Source: Kofleriaceae bacterium
GTDB taxonomy: Bacteria > Myxococcota_A > Polyangia > Haliangiales > Haliangiaceae
DNA: 64,000 nucleotides
NCBI GenBank assembly: GCA_018057825.1
Contig: JAGPCY010000026.1
Location: 62,001 to 126,000, forward strand
Direction of reading: 5' to 3'
Shown here: positions 32,992-42,257 of the stretch, one piece after another
Layout of the letters: every line of letters starts with the position of its first letter
Numbering within the stretch: the stretch's first letter is position 1
Translations under genes and position numbers: made by a program
The notes under the pieces: model-generated
What the model saw: only the letters and a program-made list of their open reading frames with translations
What the model was told of the DNA's origin: nothing
The model's database searches: none

Positions 32992-34062
32992 ATGACCGCC
33001 GTCGGCATCCTCGGCCTGGGTACGTTCCTGCCACCGACCGTGCGGGGCAACGACTGGTGGCCGGCGGCGCAGGTCGCCCGCTGGGGCGAGCGGATGGCCC
33101 ACCGCGCCACCCGCGCCGCCGACGACGCGGCCCTGGCGCCGGCGGCCCAGCGGACCTTGGCGGCGCTCGCGCGCTACGTCGACGATCCGTTCCGCGGCGC
33201 GGTCACGCGCCGGGTCATGACCCCGCCGATGACCACCACCGACATGGAGGCCGCGGCCGCCGAACAGGCCCTGGCGGCGGCCGCCGTCGACCGCAGTACG
33301 ATCGACGCGGTGCTGACCCAGACCCCCGTGCCGGAGCGGCTGATGGTGAACGAGGCCAGCCCGCTCCACCATCGGCTCGGCCTGGCCCGCCGCTGTCTGG
33401 CGTTCGGCACCGAGGCGGCCTGCAACGGCTTCGCGGTCCACGCCGAGCTGGCCCACGCGCTGATCGCCAGCGGTCAGGCGCGAACCGTGCTGAGCGTGCA
33501 TTCGTCGGCGATCACCCGGGTCCACACCGATGAGGAGCCGCACTCGGCGTGGTGGGGCGACGGCGCCGCCGCGGTCGTGTGGGGGCCGGTCAGCGCCGGT
33601 CGCGGCCTCTTGGCGCGCGAGCACTACGTCGATGGTGGCACCTGCGACGCCCTGGTCCTCGGGGTCCCCGGCCAGGCCTGGTGGGAGCCCGGCCCGGTCA
33701 CCACCCACTCGGTCGACCGCGACCACACCCGCCAGATGCTCCTGTCCCTGGTCGAGCGCGCCGGCGACACCATCGCCGCAGCGCTGCGCCAGGCCGGGCT
33801 GACCGCCGATCAGGTCGGCTTCTTCGCCGCCCACCAAGGCACGGCGTGGCTCGCCGATGCCTGTCGCGAACAGGCCGGTCTGACCGCGGCCGCCACCGTG
33901 GTCACCTTTCCCGAGACCGCCAACATGAACAGCGTGAACATTCCCTATGTGCTCGACCGCGGCGTTCGCGCCGGCGCCCTGACCGACGGCACCGCGGTGG
34001 TCACGTTCGGCGGCGGGCTCGGCGAGACCTGGTCGGCCACCGTGCTGCGCTGGGGCCGATGA
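32992..34062 (+). CDS. 3-oxoacyl-ACP synthase III-like (KAS III) enzyme
   Basis: The 356-residue thiolase-fold condensing enzyme carries the expected triad: Cys in GTEAACNGFAVHAELA (about residue 142), His in FFAAHQGTAWLAD (FabH HQAN equivalent, about 283), and Asn in ANMNSVNIPYVL. The closing phrase VVTFGGGLGETWSATVL is typical of FabH. It departs from housekeeping FabH around the His motif (HQGT in place of HQAN), and no other fatty-acid genes are adjacent, so a specialised acyl transfer or condensation is likely. Its ATG is three bases after the TPP enzyme stop, and its TGA overlaps the histidine kinase ATG. Confidence 0.88.
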   Translation: MTAVGILGLGTFLPPTVRGNDWWPAAQVARWGERMAHRATRAADDAALAPAAQRTLAALARYVDDPFRGAVTRRVMTPPMTTTDMEAAAAEQALAAAAVDRSTIDAVLTQTPVPERLMVNEASPLHHRLGLARRCLAFGTEAACNGFAVHAELAHALIASGQARTVLSVHSSAITRVHTDEEPHSAWWGDGAAAVVWGPVSAGRGLLAREHYVDGGTCDALVLGVPGQAWWEPGPVTTHSVDRDHTRQMLLSLVERAGDTIAAALRQAGLTADQVGFFAAHQGTAWLADACREQAGLTAAATVVTFPETANMNSVNIPYVLDRGVRAGALTDGTAVVTFGGGLGETWSATVLRWGR

Positions 34063-37000
34063 CCACCACTACCGCGAAGCGGCCCGACGCCAAGGTGGTG
34101 TCGTGCCGGTTCTTCGAGACCCTGCTGCGCGATCTGCGCGAGCGCGGCCAGGATCCGGCGCGGCTGGTGGCCGGGACTACCTGCACGCTGGCCACCCTGG
34201 CCGACAAGGACGAGCGGATCGACTGGCCGACCTTCCTCGCCCTCATGGCCAACGGCCGGCAGTTCTGGACCGACGCCGATCTGGTCCGCCTGGGCGAGCG
34301 CTCGACCGACAGCCCGTTCGTCCGCTTCATCGGCGTGGTCGCGCGGCTGCGATTCTCGGTCCCCGAGTTCTACCAGTGGGTCGCCGGCCCCAAGGGCATG
34401 GCCAGCCAGATGTTCTCGTGCCTCGAGACCAGCTGCGCGATCGACGGCCCCAACCAGGTCACGATCGAGCTGCGCATGTTGCCCGGGCTCGCGCCGAGCC
34501 GCGAGCTGTGGCTGGTCTCCGAGGGCACCTACGCCGCGATGCCGACCATGCTGGGCGCGCCGCCGGCGGCGACCAGCGCGACCTACGGCGCAACCTCGGT
34601 CCGCTACCGGGTGGTGTTCCGCGAGCCGGCCGGCCTCCTGGCGCGCGGGCGACGGGCGCTGCTCTGGCCGTTCACCATGCGGCAGGCCGCCGAGGAGCTG
34701 ACCAACGCCCACGCCACCCTGCTCGAGCGCTACCACCAGCTCGATCGCGCGCGCGCCGAGCTGGCCCGCGAGTCGCGCAAGCAGCGCGTCGCCAACCACA
34801 TCGCCAACCTGGCGCTCGGCACCTTGGCCCCGGAGGCGACGATGGGCGCGGTGTGCGCGGCGATGATCGAGCAGGTCGGCTGCGTGGCCGCCGAGATCCA
34901 GCTCGACCGCGGCGCCGTGGTGCGCCACGACGTCGGCGAGGCCAGCAGCGCGCGCCGCCGGTTCGCGTTGACCAGCGGCGCGCTCGCGCTCGGCCACCTC
35001 GAGGTCACCCTGCCGCCGGCCGCCGACGACCAGCTCGCGCTGGTCGAGAGCGTGGTCCCGACCATCGCGCTGGTGGTGCAGAAGGCCCTCGATCAGCAGG
35101 CCCTGACCGAGTACCGCCAGCGCCTCGAGCAGCGAGTCGCGGACCGCACCGCCGAGCTGACCCGGGCCCGCGACGAGCTGGCGGCCACGGTGACCCGCCT
35201 CGAGGAGACCAAGGCCTCGCGCGAGCGGCTGTTCCACAACATCAGCCACGAGATCCGCACGCCGCTGTCCTTGGTCTTGCTCTTGGTCGACGGCGTCCTC
35301 ACCCACCACGGCGGCGAGCTGACCGGTCGCGCGGTGGCGCAGATGCACGCGATCACCATCAGCACGCGCAAGCTGGTGCGGCTGGTCGACGAGCTGCTCC
35401 TCCTGGCCTCGGGCGAGGAGCGCGACCTCCAGGTCACCCCGGAGCCGATCGATCTCGCCGCGGTCTTGCCCGAGCTCCTGGCCGGCTGGGTGCTGGCGGC
35501 CGAAGACGCCGGCCTGACCTTGACGACGATCTGTCCACCCGAGGCGGTGGTGCTGGCCGATCCGGTGGCCCTCGAGCGCGTGCTGGCCAACCTGTTGTCG
35601 AACGCGATCAAGTTCACGCCGCGCGGTGGCCAGGTCGCGGTCGCGGTCGAGGCGGGACCGACGACGACCCGGATCGCGGTGCGCGACAGCGGCATCGGCA
35701 TCGACGACGAGCTGCGCGGCCGCCTGTTCGGTCGGTTCGAACAAGGCGCCGGCGGCAAGCGCCTGCGCGCCGGCAGCGGCATCGGCCTGTCGATCGCGCG
35801 CGAGCTGGTGCGGGCCCACGGCGGCGAGCTGGACGCCGCCGCCAACCGCGATGGCCCCGGCTCGACCTTCGCCTTCACCTTGGCCACGTCGTCGGTCGAG
35901 CTGGCCCGGCAGGTCGCCCCCGGCAGCCTCCGTCCGACCGACTACGGGGTCGGCGCCGGCCCCAGCCTGGGCACGGTGTCGCCGCCCGGCCTGTCCCGGG
36001 GCCACATCCTGGTCGCCGAGGACGACCCCGGCCTGGCCGCCGCGATCGGCCAGCTCCTGTCCGACGAGTACACCGTGCAGCTCGCGTCCGACGGCGCCGA
36101 GGCCCTGGCGGCCGCGCAGCGCCGCCTGCCGGACCTGCTCATCACCGACATCGAGATGCCCCAGATCGACGGCCTCGAGCTCGCCCGCCAGCTCCAATCC
36201 TTGCCTGGCGAGACTCCGACGCCGGTCCTGGTGATGTCGGCCCGGGCCAAGCTGGGCGACCGCCTGGCCGGGTTCTCGGCGGGCGCCGTCGACTACGTCA
36301 TCAAGCCCTTCGACCCGTCGGAGCTGCGGGCCCGGGTCCGGGCCCAGCTCGCCTACCGGACCCTGGCGCTCCGGCTGCAACGGTCGGAGAAGCTGGCCGC
36401 CCTGGGGACGTTGTCGGCCGGCCTGGCCCACGAGCTGCGCAACCCGGCCAACGGCATCGTCAACGCGATCGCGCCGCTGCGCGAGCTCCTGCCTGCCGAG
36501 GCGCTGGCCCCCGACACCGGGGTCGGCGAGCTGCTCGACGTGATGCAGCAATGCGCCGAGCAGGTCGCGTACGTGTCGCGCCAGCTCCTGGGGTTCCGGC
36601 GCTCGGGCGACCTCGAGCTGCGGCGGGTGCCGATCGGCGAGGTCCTGACCCGGGCGCTGTCGAACGCCTCGGCGGCCCTGGCCGAGGTCGAGCTGCGGAC
36701 TCGGTACGCCTACCAGGGCCTCTTGCGGTGCGCCGCGCCGCTTTTGACCCAGGTCCTGGTCAACCTGATCGAGAACGCCGCCCAGGCCGCCGGCCCCGGC
36801 GGCTGGGTCGAGCTGGCCACCCGCGGCGACGACCAGGTGGTGGCGATCGAGCTGACCGACAGCGGGCCGGGGGTACCGGAGCACCTGACCGAGCGGGTCT
36901 TCGAGCCGTTCTTCACCACCAAGCCGCCTGGCCAGGGCACCGGGCTCGGTCTGGCGACAGCGCGTGACCTCATCTTGCGCCATGGCGGTACACTGGAGCT

Positions 37001-37067
37001 GCGATCGCGCTCCGGACGTACCGTCTTCGTGATCGAGCTGCCGCAAGCTCCCGAGGTTCGACCATGA
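34059..37067 (+). CDS. Two-module hybrid histidine kinase with AraC-like sensor domain
   Basis: The protein is about 1002 residues with no transmembrane span. Residues 1-175 resemble the N-terminal ligand-binding domain of AraC-type regulators (ARLVAGTTCTLATLADKDERIDWPTFLALM, later YQWVAGPKGM). A GAF-like part (about 250-345) and a coiled coil follow. Kinase module 1 has the H-box FHNISHEIRTPL (His about 397) and ATP-binding GSGIGLSIAREL. A receiver has LLITDIEMPQIDG (Asp about 696) and YVIKPFD. Kinase module 2 has GLAHELRNPANGI (His about 790) and GTGLGLATAR. Two kinases around one receiver suggests an internal relay. ATG 34059 overlaps the KAS III stop, so sensor and enzymes are made together. 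Confidence 0.92.
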   Translation: MTTTTAKRPDAKVVSCRFFETLLRDLRERGQDPARLVAGTTCTLATLADKDERIDWPTFLALMANGRQFWTDADLVRLGERSTDSPFVRFIGVVARLRFSVPEFYQWVAGPKGMASQMFSCLETSCAIDGPNQVTIELRMLPGLAPSRELWLVSEGTYAAMPTMLGAPPAATSATYGATSVRYRVVFREPAGLLARGRRALLWPFTMRQAAEELTNAHATLLERYHQLDRARAELARESRKQRVANHIANLALGTLAPEATMGAVCAAMIEQVGCVAAEIQLDRGAVVRHDVGEASSARRRFALTSGALALGHLEVTLPPAADDQLALVESVVPTIALVVQKALDQQALTEYRQRLEQRVADRTAELTRARDELAATVTRLEETKASRERLFHNISHEIRTPLSLVLLLVDGVLTHHGGELTGRAVAQMHAITISTRKLVRLVDELLLLASGEERDLQVTPEPIDLAAVLPELLAGWVLAAEDAGLTLTTICPPEAVVLADPVALERVLANLLSNAIKFTPRGGQVAVAVEAGPTTTRIAVRDSGIGIDDELRGRLFGRFEQGAGGKRLRAGSGIGLSIARELVRAHGGELDAAANRDGPGSTFAFTLATSSVELARQVAPGSLRPTDYGVGAGPSLGTVSPPGLSRGHILVAEDDPGLAAAIGQLLSDEYTVQLASDGAEALAAAQRRLPDLLITDIEMPQIDGLELARQLQSLPGETPTPVLVMSARAKLGDRLAGFSAGAVDYVIKPFDPSELRARVRAQLAYRTLALRLQRSEKLAALGTLSAGLAHELRNPANGIVNAIAPLRELLPAEALAPDTGVGELLDVMQQCAEQVAYVSRQLLGFRRSGDLELRRVPIGEVLTRALSNASAALAEVELRTRYAYQGLLRCAAPLLTQVLVNLIENAAQAAGPGGWVELATRGDDQVVAIELTDSGPGVPEHLTERVFEPFFTTKPPGQGTGLGLATARDLILRHGGTLELRSRSGRTVFVIELPQAPEVRP

Positions 37068-38239
37068 CCCCGCCCCCCGACCCGACCGGCCCGCTGGTGC
37101 TGTACGTCGACGACGAGCGCGCCAACCGCGTGGTGTTCGACAAGTCGTTCGCCAACCGGTTCCGCATCAAGACCGCCTCGGATGGCGCCGAGGCCCTCGA
37201 GGTGCTCCGGCAAGAGCCGGTGGCGGTGCTCTTGACCGACCAGCGCATGCCCGGGATGTCGGGCGACGAGCTCCTGCGGATCGTCAAGCGCGATCACCCC
37301 GAGGTCGTCCGGGTGGTGATCACGGCGTACTCCGACATCGAGCCGATCCTGGCGGCGATCAACGAGGGGCTGGTCGCCCGCTACATCGTCAAGCCGTGGA
37401 ACCGCGAGGAGCTCGATCAGCTCCTGCGCTGGGCGATCGCGGCCTGGCAGTTCTCGCGCGACTCATCGGCGTTGCAGCACCGCCTCCTCGAGACTGAGCG
37501 CTTAGCCACCCTGGGCAGCATCGTCGGCGCGGTGGTCCACGACCTCAACCAGCCCGTGGCCGGCATGGTCATGAACTGCGAGCGCCTGGCCTACCTGGTG
37601 CAGGCCCTGCCGGTGATCACCCAGATCGCGGCCACCGCCGATCTGTCGGCCAAGGAGCGGAGCCTGATCGAGCACCTGACGTCCGAGCTGCCGGAGATCG
37701 TCGAGGATCTGCAGATGTCGGCGGCCCACATGCGGGGCATGACGCAGGACCTCCACGCCTTCTTGCGCGGCACCCGCCGCGAGGCCGACGTCGCGACCCC
37801 GCCGGTGCCGATCATCCGCCACGCCCTGGGCGTGTGCCAGGAGGTGGCGATCCGGGCCCGCGGCCTCCTCCGCTACGACGGCCCCGACACCTTGCCGGCG
37901 GTGCGGATGAGCTCGACCGAGCTGACCCAGGTGCTGATCAACGTCGTGACCAACGCCGCGCAGTCGCTGGGCGCCAAGAGCGCCGGCGAGGGCAACGTCG
38001 TCGTGCGCGCCGAGTCGGTGGCCGGGCAGATCGCCTTCACCGTGACCGACAATGGGCCCGGGATCCCGCCCGAGGTGCTGGCCAAGATCGGTACGCCGTT
38101 CTTCACCACCAAGGACAAGGGCACCGGGCTCGGCATCGCCCAGTGCCAGCGCCTGGTCGGAAAGGCCGGCGGTCAGTTCCGGATCGCGTCCGAGCCGGGC
38201 AAGGGGACGACGGTCAGCTTCTCGATCCCGGTGCGGTAG
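37064..38239 (+). CDS. Receiver-histidine kinase protein
   Basis: This 391-residue protein has an N-terminal receiver (LVLYVDDERANRVVFDK, LLTDQRMPGMSGDELL with Asp about 58, VITAYSD, YIVKPWN). A histidine kinase follows: H-box LGSIVGAVVHDLNQPVAG (His about 158), N-box VLINVVTNAAQSL, then DNGPGIPP and GTGLGIAQCQ. It is cytosolic. The ATG at 37064 overlaps the hybrid kinase stop. The receiver may take phosphate from the hybrid kinase and gate this kinase, which could in turn phosphorylate the HTH-receiver protein encoded first in the operon. This wiring is inferred. It is the last gene of the operon and a hexamer array follows at once. Confidence 0.92.
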   Translation: MTPPPDPTGPLVLYVDDERANRVVFDKSFANRFRIKTASDGAEALEVLRQEPVAVLLTDQRMPGMSGDELLRIVKRDHPEVVRVVITAYSDIEPILAAINEGLVARYIVKPWNREELDQLLRWAIAAWQFSRDSSALQHRLLETERLATLGSIVGAVVHDLNQPVAGMVMNCERLAYLVQALPVITQIAATADLSAKERSLIEHLTSELPEIVEDLQMSAAHMRGMTQDLHAFLRGTRREADVATPPVPIIRHALGVCQEVAIRARGLLRYDGPDTLPAVRMSSTELTQVLINVVTNAAQSLGAKSAGEGNVVVRAESVAGQIAFTVTDNGPGIPPEVLAKIGTPFFTTKDKGTGLGIAQCQRLVGKAGGQFRIASEPGKGTTVSFSIPVR

Positions 38240-38241
38240 GG

Positions 38242-38427
38242 CCGAGGCGGAGACGGAGACCGAGGCGGAGGCCGAGGCCGAGGCGGAGGCCGAGACCGAG
38301 GCGGAGGCGGAGGCGGAGACCGAGGCGGAGACTGAGGCGGAGACCGAGACCGAGACCGAGGCGGAGACCGAGACCGAGGCCGAGACCGAGACCGAGACCG
38401 AGGCCGAGGCAGAGGCGGAGGCGGTCG
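38242..38427. repeat. Hexamer array (GAGGCG/GAGACC)n
   Basis: About 31 units of GAGGCC, GAGGCG or GAGACC begin two bases after the receiver-kinase stop codon. The plus strand is purine-rich. Read in the +1 frame relative to the kinase it would encode Glu-Ala/Glu-Thr repeats ending in AVDR and stop, but no start codon is available. Unlike the other three arrays it lies between codirectional genes. Confidence 0.95.
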
Positions 38428-38479
38428 ATCGGTGAGCGCCGCCACGGCGCGCGGTCGGCGGGGCTGATACAAACCCTCG

Positions 38480-39487
38480 GTGACGACGACCGAGCCCGTC
38501 CCGTCGGATCCGCCCGCGCTGGCGCCGCCGCCCTTGCCGCCCGGCCTGTCGGTCGTCATCCCCTGCTACCACAGCGAGGGCTCGATCGCGCTGGTGGTCG
38601 AGGCCCTCGCGCCGATCCTGGCCGCCCACGCCCCGGCCCACGAGATCATCCTGGTCGACGACTGCTCGCGCGATGGCACCGGGCGCGTCATCGCCGGCCT
38701 GGCCGCGACTCACCCGACGGTCACCGCGATCACGCTCATGCGCAACTACGGTCAGCACGCCGCGCTCCTGTGCGGCATCCGGGCCGCGCGGTTCGCGACG
38801 ATCGTGACCATGGACGACGATCTGCAACACCCGCCGGCCGAGCTGCCCAAGCTCCTGGCGGCGCTGACCGACGACATCGACGTGGTCTATGGGGCGCCGG
38901 CCGCCCAGCCCCACGGCGCGATGCGCGGCCTGGCGTCGCGGGTCACGAAGTGGGTGCTGCAGGGCGCGATGGGCGCCGAGGCCGCCGGCAAGGCCTCGGC
39001 GTGGCGGGTGTTCCGGACCCGCTTGCGCGACGCCTTCGCCCAGTTCCGCGGCGCCTTCGTCTCGATCGATGTGCTCCTGACCTGGGGCACGCAGCGCTTC
39101 ACCCACGTCACGGTCCGCCACGACCCGCGCACGATCGGGACCTCGAACTACACCCTGCGCAAGCTGATCACCCACGCGGTCAACATGATGACCGGGTTCT
39201 CGACGATCCCGCTGCAGCTCGCGAGCTGGATCGGCTTCCTCTTGACCGGCTTCGGGATCGCGATCTTCTGCTACGTCGTCGCGGTCACGGTGATCGAAGG
39301 CGGCAGCCCGCCTGGCTTTCCGTTCCTGGCCTGCTTGATCGCCGTGTTCTCCGGCGCCCAGCTCCTGTGCCTGGGCATCATCGGCGAGTACCTCGGCCGC
39401 GCCCACTTCCGCCTGCTCGATCGACCGCCGTATCAGGTGCGGACGGCGGTGCGCGGCGGCGGCGCCGCCACCAGCGACGGCGCATAG
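38480..39487 (+). CDS. GT2 family glycosyltransferase with two C-terminal TM helices
   Basis: The 335-residue protein has a GT-A fold: LSVVIPCYHSEGSIALVVEAL, ILVDDCSRDGT, the DxD-type MDDDLQHPP and later GTSNYTLRKL. Two C-terminal membrane helices (SWIGFLLTGFGIAIFCYVVAV and LIAVFSGAQLLCLGIIGEYLGR) match the DPM1/ArnC/GtrB group, which load a sugar onto polyprenyl phosphate. Its likely donor is a nucleotide sugar; the dTDP-sugar genes beside it suggest Fuc4NAc or a related sugar. The start is GTG at 38480. The last 55 bases overlap the end of the convergent acetyltransferase gene. Confidence 0.92.
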   Translation: MTTTEPVPSDPPALAPPPLPPGLSVVIPCYHSEGSIALVVEALAPILAAHAPAHEIILVDDCSRDGTGRVIAGLAATHPTVTAITLMRNYGQHAALLCGIRAARFATIVTMDDDLQHPPAELPKLLAALTDDIDVVYGAPAAQPHGAMRGLASRVTKWVLQGAMGAEAAGKASAWRVFRTRLRDAFAQFRGAFVSIDVLLTWGTQRFTHVTVRHDPRTIGTSNYTLRKLITHAVNMMTGFSTIPLQLASWIGFLLTGFGIAIFCYVVAVTVIEGGSPPGFPFLACLIAVFSGAQLLCLGIIGEYLGRAHFRLLDRPPYQVRTAVRGGGAATSDGA

Positions 39488-40257
39488 AGCTTGGTCGCGC
39501 CGATCGCGATCGGCCCGCGCGCGAAGCCCAGCGCGTCGTGCAGGCGCAGCGCGCCGGCGTTGGCGGCCGACACCCGGGTCGCGATCGCGGCCACGCCCTG
39601 GGCGGCCAGCCCGCGCAGCACGCCGACCCAGAACATCGACGCCAGCGGCCCCAGGCCCACCGCGACCCCACCCAGGCGAAGCTCGACCTGGGTCGGCGCG
39701 ACCCGGCGGAAGCTCATGAGCGCCGCGACCTGCCCGGCGCGGCGATGGACCCAGACCTCGTCGCCGTTGCTCAGGCTGTCGACGATCCAGCGCCGGTAGC
39801 GGCCGCGCGCGCGCGCGGGGTGGATCCGCGGGTCCTCGTGGAACCGCGAGTAGTCGAAGGCGGTGGCGGCCAGCTCGGCCAGGGCCGGCGCGTCGGCGGC
39901 GGTCGCCGGCTCGACGGCGACGGCGCGACGCAGGCTGGGCGGCGGCGACCAGGCGGCCAGGTCGAGGGTGAGCGCATGGGAGGTCTCGACCGCGCGCCAG
40001 CCGGCGACGGCCAGCGCCGCCAAGGTCGCGGTCCGCTCCGCCGCGAGCCGCGTGGTCACCAGCGCGACGTCGCGGGCCCCCAGGTCGTCGTCGAGCGCGG
40101 CCAGCACCACCGCCTGCGCCGAAGCCGGGCCATCGTCGAGCTCGACCAGCTCGGCGGTAGCCGGCAGCCCCAGGCCGTCGGCGTCCCACGGCGTCAGGCG
40201 CCAGCGCGCCGCCACCCCGGCGACGGAGACGGTCGACAGCGCGGTCACGAGCGTCAT
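39433..40257 (-). CDS. GNAT acetyltransferase, WecD-like
   Basis: This is a 274-residue protein. ATG at 40257 has AGGAG five bases upstream. The C-terminal GNAT domain has AFDYSRFHEDPRIHPARARGRYRRWIVDSL (the D-R-I-hP..Y..W pattern of WecD/RffC), VAALMSF, and VGLGPLASMFWVGVLRGLAAQG for acetyl-CoA binding, then AANAGALRLHDALGF. WecD acetylates dTDP-4-amino-4,6-dideoxygalactose to dTDP-Fuc4NAc. The divergent neighbour is the matching aminotransferase, with overlapping start regions, and rmlA/rmlB follow, which supports this reading. The N-terminal 110 residues also match WecD's extra domain in length. Confidence 0.85.
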   Translation of the reverse strand: MTLVTALSTVSVAGVAARWRLTPWDADGLGLPATAELVELDDGPASAQAVVLAALDDDLGARDVALVTTRLAAERTATLAALAVAGWRAVETSHALTLDLAAWSPPPSLRRAVAVEPATAADAPALAELAATAFDYSRFHEDPRIHPARARGRYRRWIVDSLSNGDEVWVHRRAGQVAALMSFRRVAPTQVELRLGGVAVGLGPLASMFWVGVLRGLAAQGVAAIATRVSAANAGALRLHDALGFARGPIAIGATKLYAPSLVAAPPPRTAVRT

Positions 40258-40276
40258 GGTACTCCTGGCCGGCCCG

Positions 40277-41401
40277 ATGACCGCGTCGATCCCGTTCAAT
40301 CGTCCCCATCGCACCGGCCGCGAGATCGCGTACGCGACCGAGGCCCTGGCCAGCGATCACTGGCGCGGCGACGGTCCGTTCACTCGCCGGGCCAGCGCGC
40401 TGGTGTCGGCGGCGGTCGACGGCGCGCCGGTCCTCCTGACGACCTCGTGCACCCACGCCCTCGAGCTGGCCGCGCTCCTGCTCTCGATCGGCCCCGGCGA
40501 CGAGGTCATCGTCCCGAGCTTCACCTTCGTCTCGACCGCGTCGGCCTTCGCGCTGCGCGGCGCGCGCGTGGTGTTCGCCGACATCGACCCGCGCACGCTC
40601 AACCTCGATCCCGCCGACGCCGCCGCCAAGCGCACCGCCCGGACCAAGGCGGTGGTCGCGGTCCACTACGCCGGCGTGGCCTGCGACCTCGACGCCCTGG
40701 CCGACCTCGGGGTGCCGCTGGTCGAGGACAACGCCCACGGCCTGTTCGGTCGCTGGCGCGGCCGCCCGCTCGGCAGCTTCGGCGCCCTGGCGACCCAGAG
40801 CTTCCACGACACCAAGAACCTGGCGTGTGGCGAAGGCGGCGCGCTGGTCCTCGGCGATCGCGGCCTCCACGAGCGGGCCGAGATCCTGCGCGAGAAGGGC
40901 ACCAACCGCGCCCGCTTCTTCCGCGGCCAGGTCGACAAGTACACCTGGGTCGACGTCGGCTCGAGCTACCTGCCGTCGGAGATCTTGGCCGCGGTCCTGA
41001 CCGCGCAGCTCGAGGGCGCGGCCGCGATCCAGGCGGCGCGCCGCGCGATCTGGGACCGCTACCACCGCGAGCTGGCGGCCTGGGCCACGCGCGCCGAGGT
41101 CGCCCGTCCCTTCCTGCCCGACGGCGCCGACCACCCGGCCCACCTGTACTGGCTACGGGTCGCCGACCTCGACGTGCGGACCCGCCTGCTCGCCCACCTG
41201 CGCGACCGCGGGATCGGCGCGACCTTCCACTACCAGCCGCTGCACCTGTCCGAGGTCGGGCGCGCCGCCGGCGGGCGCCCCGGCGACTGCCCGGTGACCG
41301 AGGCCGCCGCCGACACCCTGGTCCGCCTGCCGCTGTACACCGATCTGACCGCCGCCGAGGTCGACCGCGTGCTCGACGCGGTCACCAGCTTCACGCCGTA
41401 G
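40277..41401 (+). CDS. dTDP-4-amino-4,6-dideoxygalactose transaminase-like (WecE/RffA)
   Basis: The 374-residue PLP-dependent DegT/DnrJ/EryC1 aminotransferase begins [20 protein letters not shown] as WecE does. It shows [32 protein letters not shown], the acidic PLP contact in [10 protein letters not shown], and the Schiff-base Lys in [23 protein letters not shown] and [10 protein letters not shown] are typical C-terminal family phrases. It would turn dTDP-4-keto-6-deoxyglucose into the 4-amino sugar. ATG at 40277 is preferred; ATG at 40256 is in frame but overlaps the divergent acetyltransferase start. The 3' end overlaps the convergent rmlA by 11 bases. Confidence 0.9.
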   Translation: MTASIPFNRPHRTGREIAYATEALASDHWRGDGPFTRRASALVSAAVDGAPVLLTTSCTHALELAALLLSIGPGDEVIVPSFTFVSTASAFALRGARVVFADIDPRTLNLDPADAAAKRTARTKAVVAVHYAGVACDLDALADLGVPLVEDNAHGLFGRWRGRPLGSFGALATQSFHDTKNLACGEGGALVLGDRGLHERAEILREKGTNRARFFRGQVDKYTWVDVGSSYLPSEILAAVLTAQLEGAAAIQAARRAIWDRYHRELAAWATRAEVARPFLPDGADHPAHLYWLRVADLDVRTRLLAHLRDRGIGATFHYQPLHLSEVGRAAGGRPGDCPVTEAAADTLVRLPLYTDLTAAEVDRVLDAVTSFTP

Positions 41402-42257
41402 GCGGCAGCGCGCGCAGGTACTCGCCGTAGGCGTCGGGCAGCTCGCGGGCCAAGGCCAGGAGCGCGTCGGTGTCGATGAGGCCCATGCGCCAGGCGATCT
41501 CCTCGGGGCACGCGATCATCATGCCGGTGCGGTGCTGGATCGCGTGGACGAAGCTCGACGCCTCGAGCAAGGACTCGTGGGTGCCGGCGTCGAGCCAGGC
41601 GGTGCCGCGGCCGAACACCTCGACCCGGAGCTGACCGCGCTCGAGGTACAGCCGGTTCAGGTCCGTGATCTCGAGCTCGCCGCGGGCCGACGGCTTCACC
41701 GCGGCCGCCAGGTCGCTGACCTGATGGTCGTAGAAGTACATCCCCGGCACCGCCAGGTTCGACCGCGGCTGGGCCGGCTTCTCCTCGAGCGACAGCACCC
41801 GCCGCTCCGGGCCGAGCTCGACGATGCCGTAGCGCTCGGGGTCGCGCACCGGGTAGGCGAAGATCGTGGCGCCGGCGGCGCTGGCGGCGGCCCGGGCCAC
41901 GGTCTCCTGCAGGCGCGAGCCGTAGAAGATGTTGTCGCCCAGGACCAGCGCGCACGGCCCACCGGCGACGAAGGCGCGGCCGACCACGAAGGCGTCGGCC
42001 AGGCCGCGCGGCTCGGCCTGGATCGCGTACGCGAAGCTCATGCCCCAGCGGGCGCCGTCACCCAGCAGGCGCTGGTAGGCCGGCAGGTCGTCGGGGGTCG
42101 AGATGATCAAGACCTCGCGCACGCCGGCCAGCATCAAGACCGACAGCGGGTAGTAGATCATCGGCTTGTCGTAGACCGGCAGGAGCTGCTTCGACACCGC
42201 GCGGGTGATCGGATAGAGCCGCGTGCCGCGGCCGCCGGCCAGGATGATGCCCTTCAT
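41391..42257 (-). CDS. rmlA: Glucose-1-phosphate thymidylyltransferase
   Basis: The 288-residue enzyme makes dTDP-glucose. The N-terminal nucleotide-binding signature is [18 protein letters not shown], followed by [25 protein letters not shown] and [21 protein letters not shown] carries a metal-binding Asp, and [20 protein letters not shown] with [13 protein letters not shown] are conserved. The length matches RfbA/RmlA. Its ATG at 42257 overlaps the rmlB stop (ATGA), so rmlB-rmlA form a coupled pair supplying the 4-keto intermediate for the aminotransferase on the opposite strand. Confidence 0.96.
   Translation of the reverse strand: MKGIILAGGRGTRLYPITRAVSKQLLPVYDKPMIYYPLSVLMLAGVREVLIISTPDDLPAYQRLLGDGARWGMSFAYAIQAEPRGLADAFVVGRAFVAGGPCALVLGDNIFYGSRLQETVARAAASAAGATIFAYPVRDPERYGIVELGPERRVLSLEEKPAQPRSNLAVPGMYFYDHQVSDLAAAVKPSARGELEITDLNRLYLERGQLRVEVFGRGTAWLDAGTHESLLEASSFVHAIQHRTGMMIACPEEIAWRMGLIDTDALLALARELPDAYGEYLRALPPTA

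Noticed and set aside
40256-40258. Using ATG 40256 as start of the WecE-like gene.
   Set aside because: It lies exactly opposite the acetyltransferase start and adds seven residues before the conserved IPFNRP start; 40277 fits the family better.
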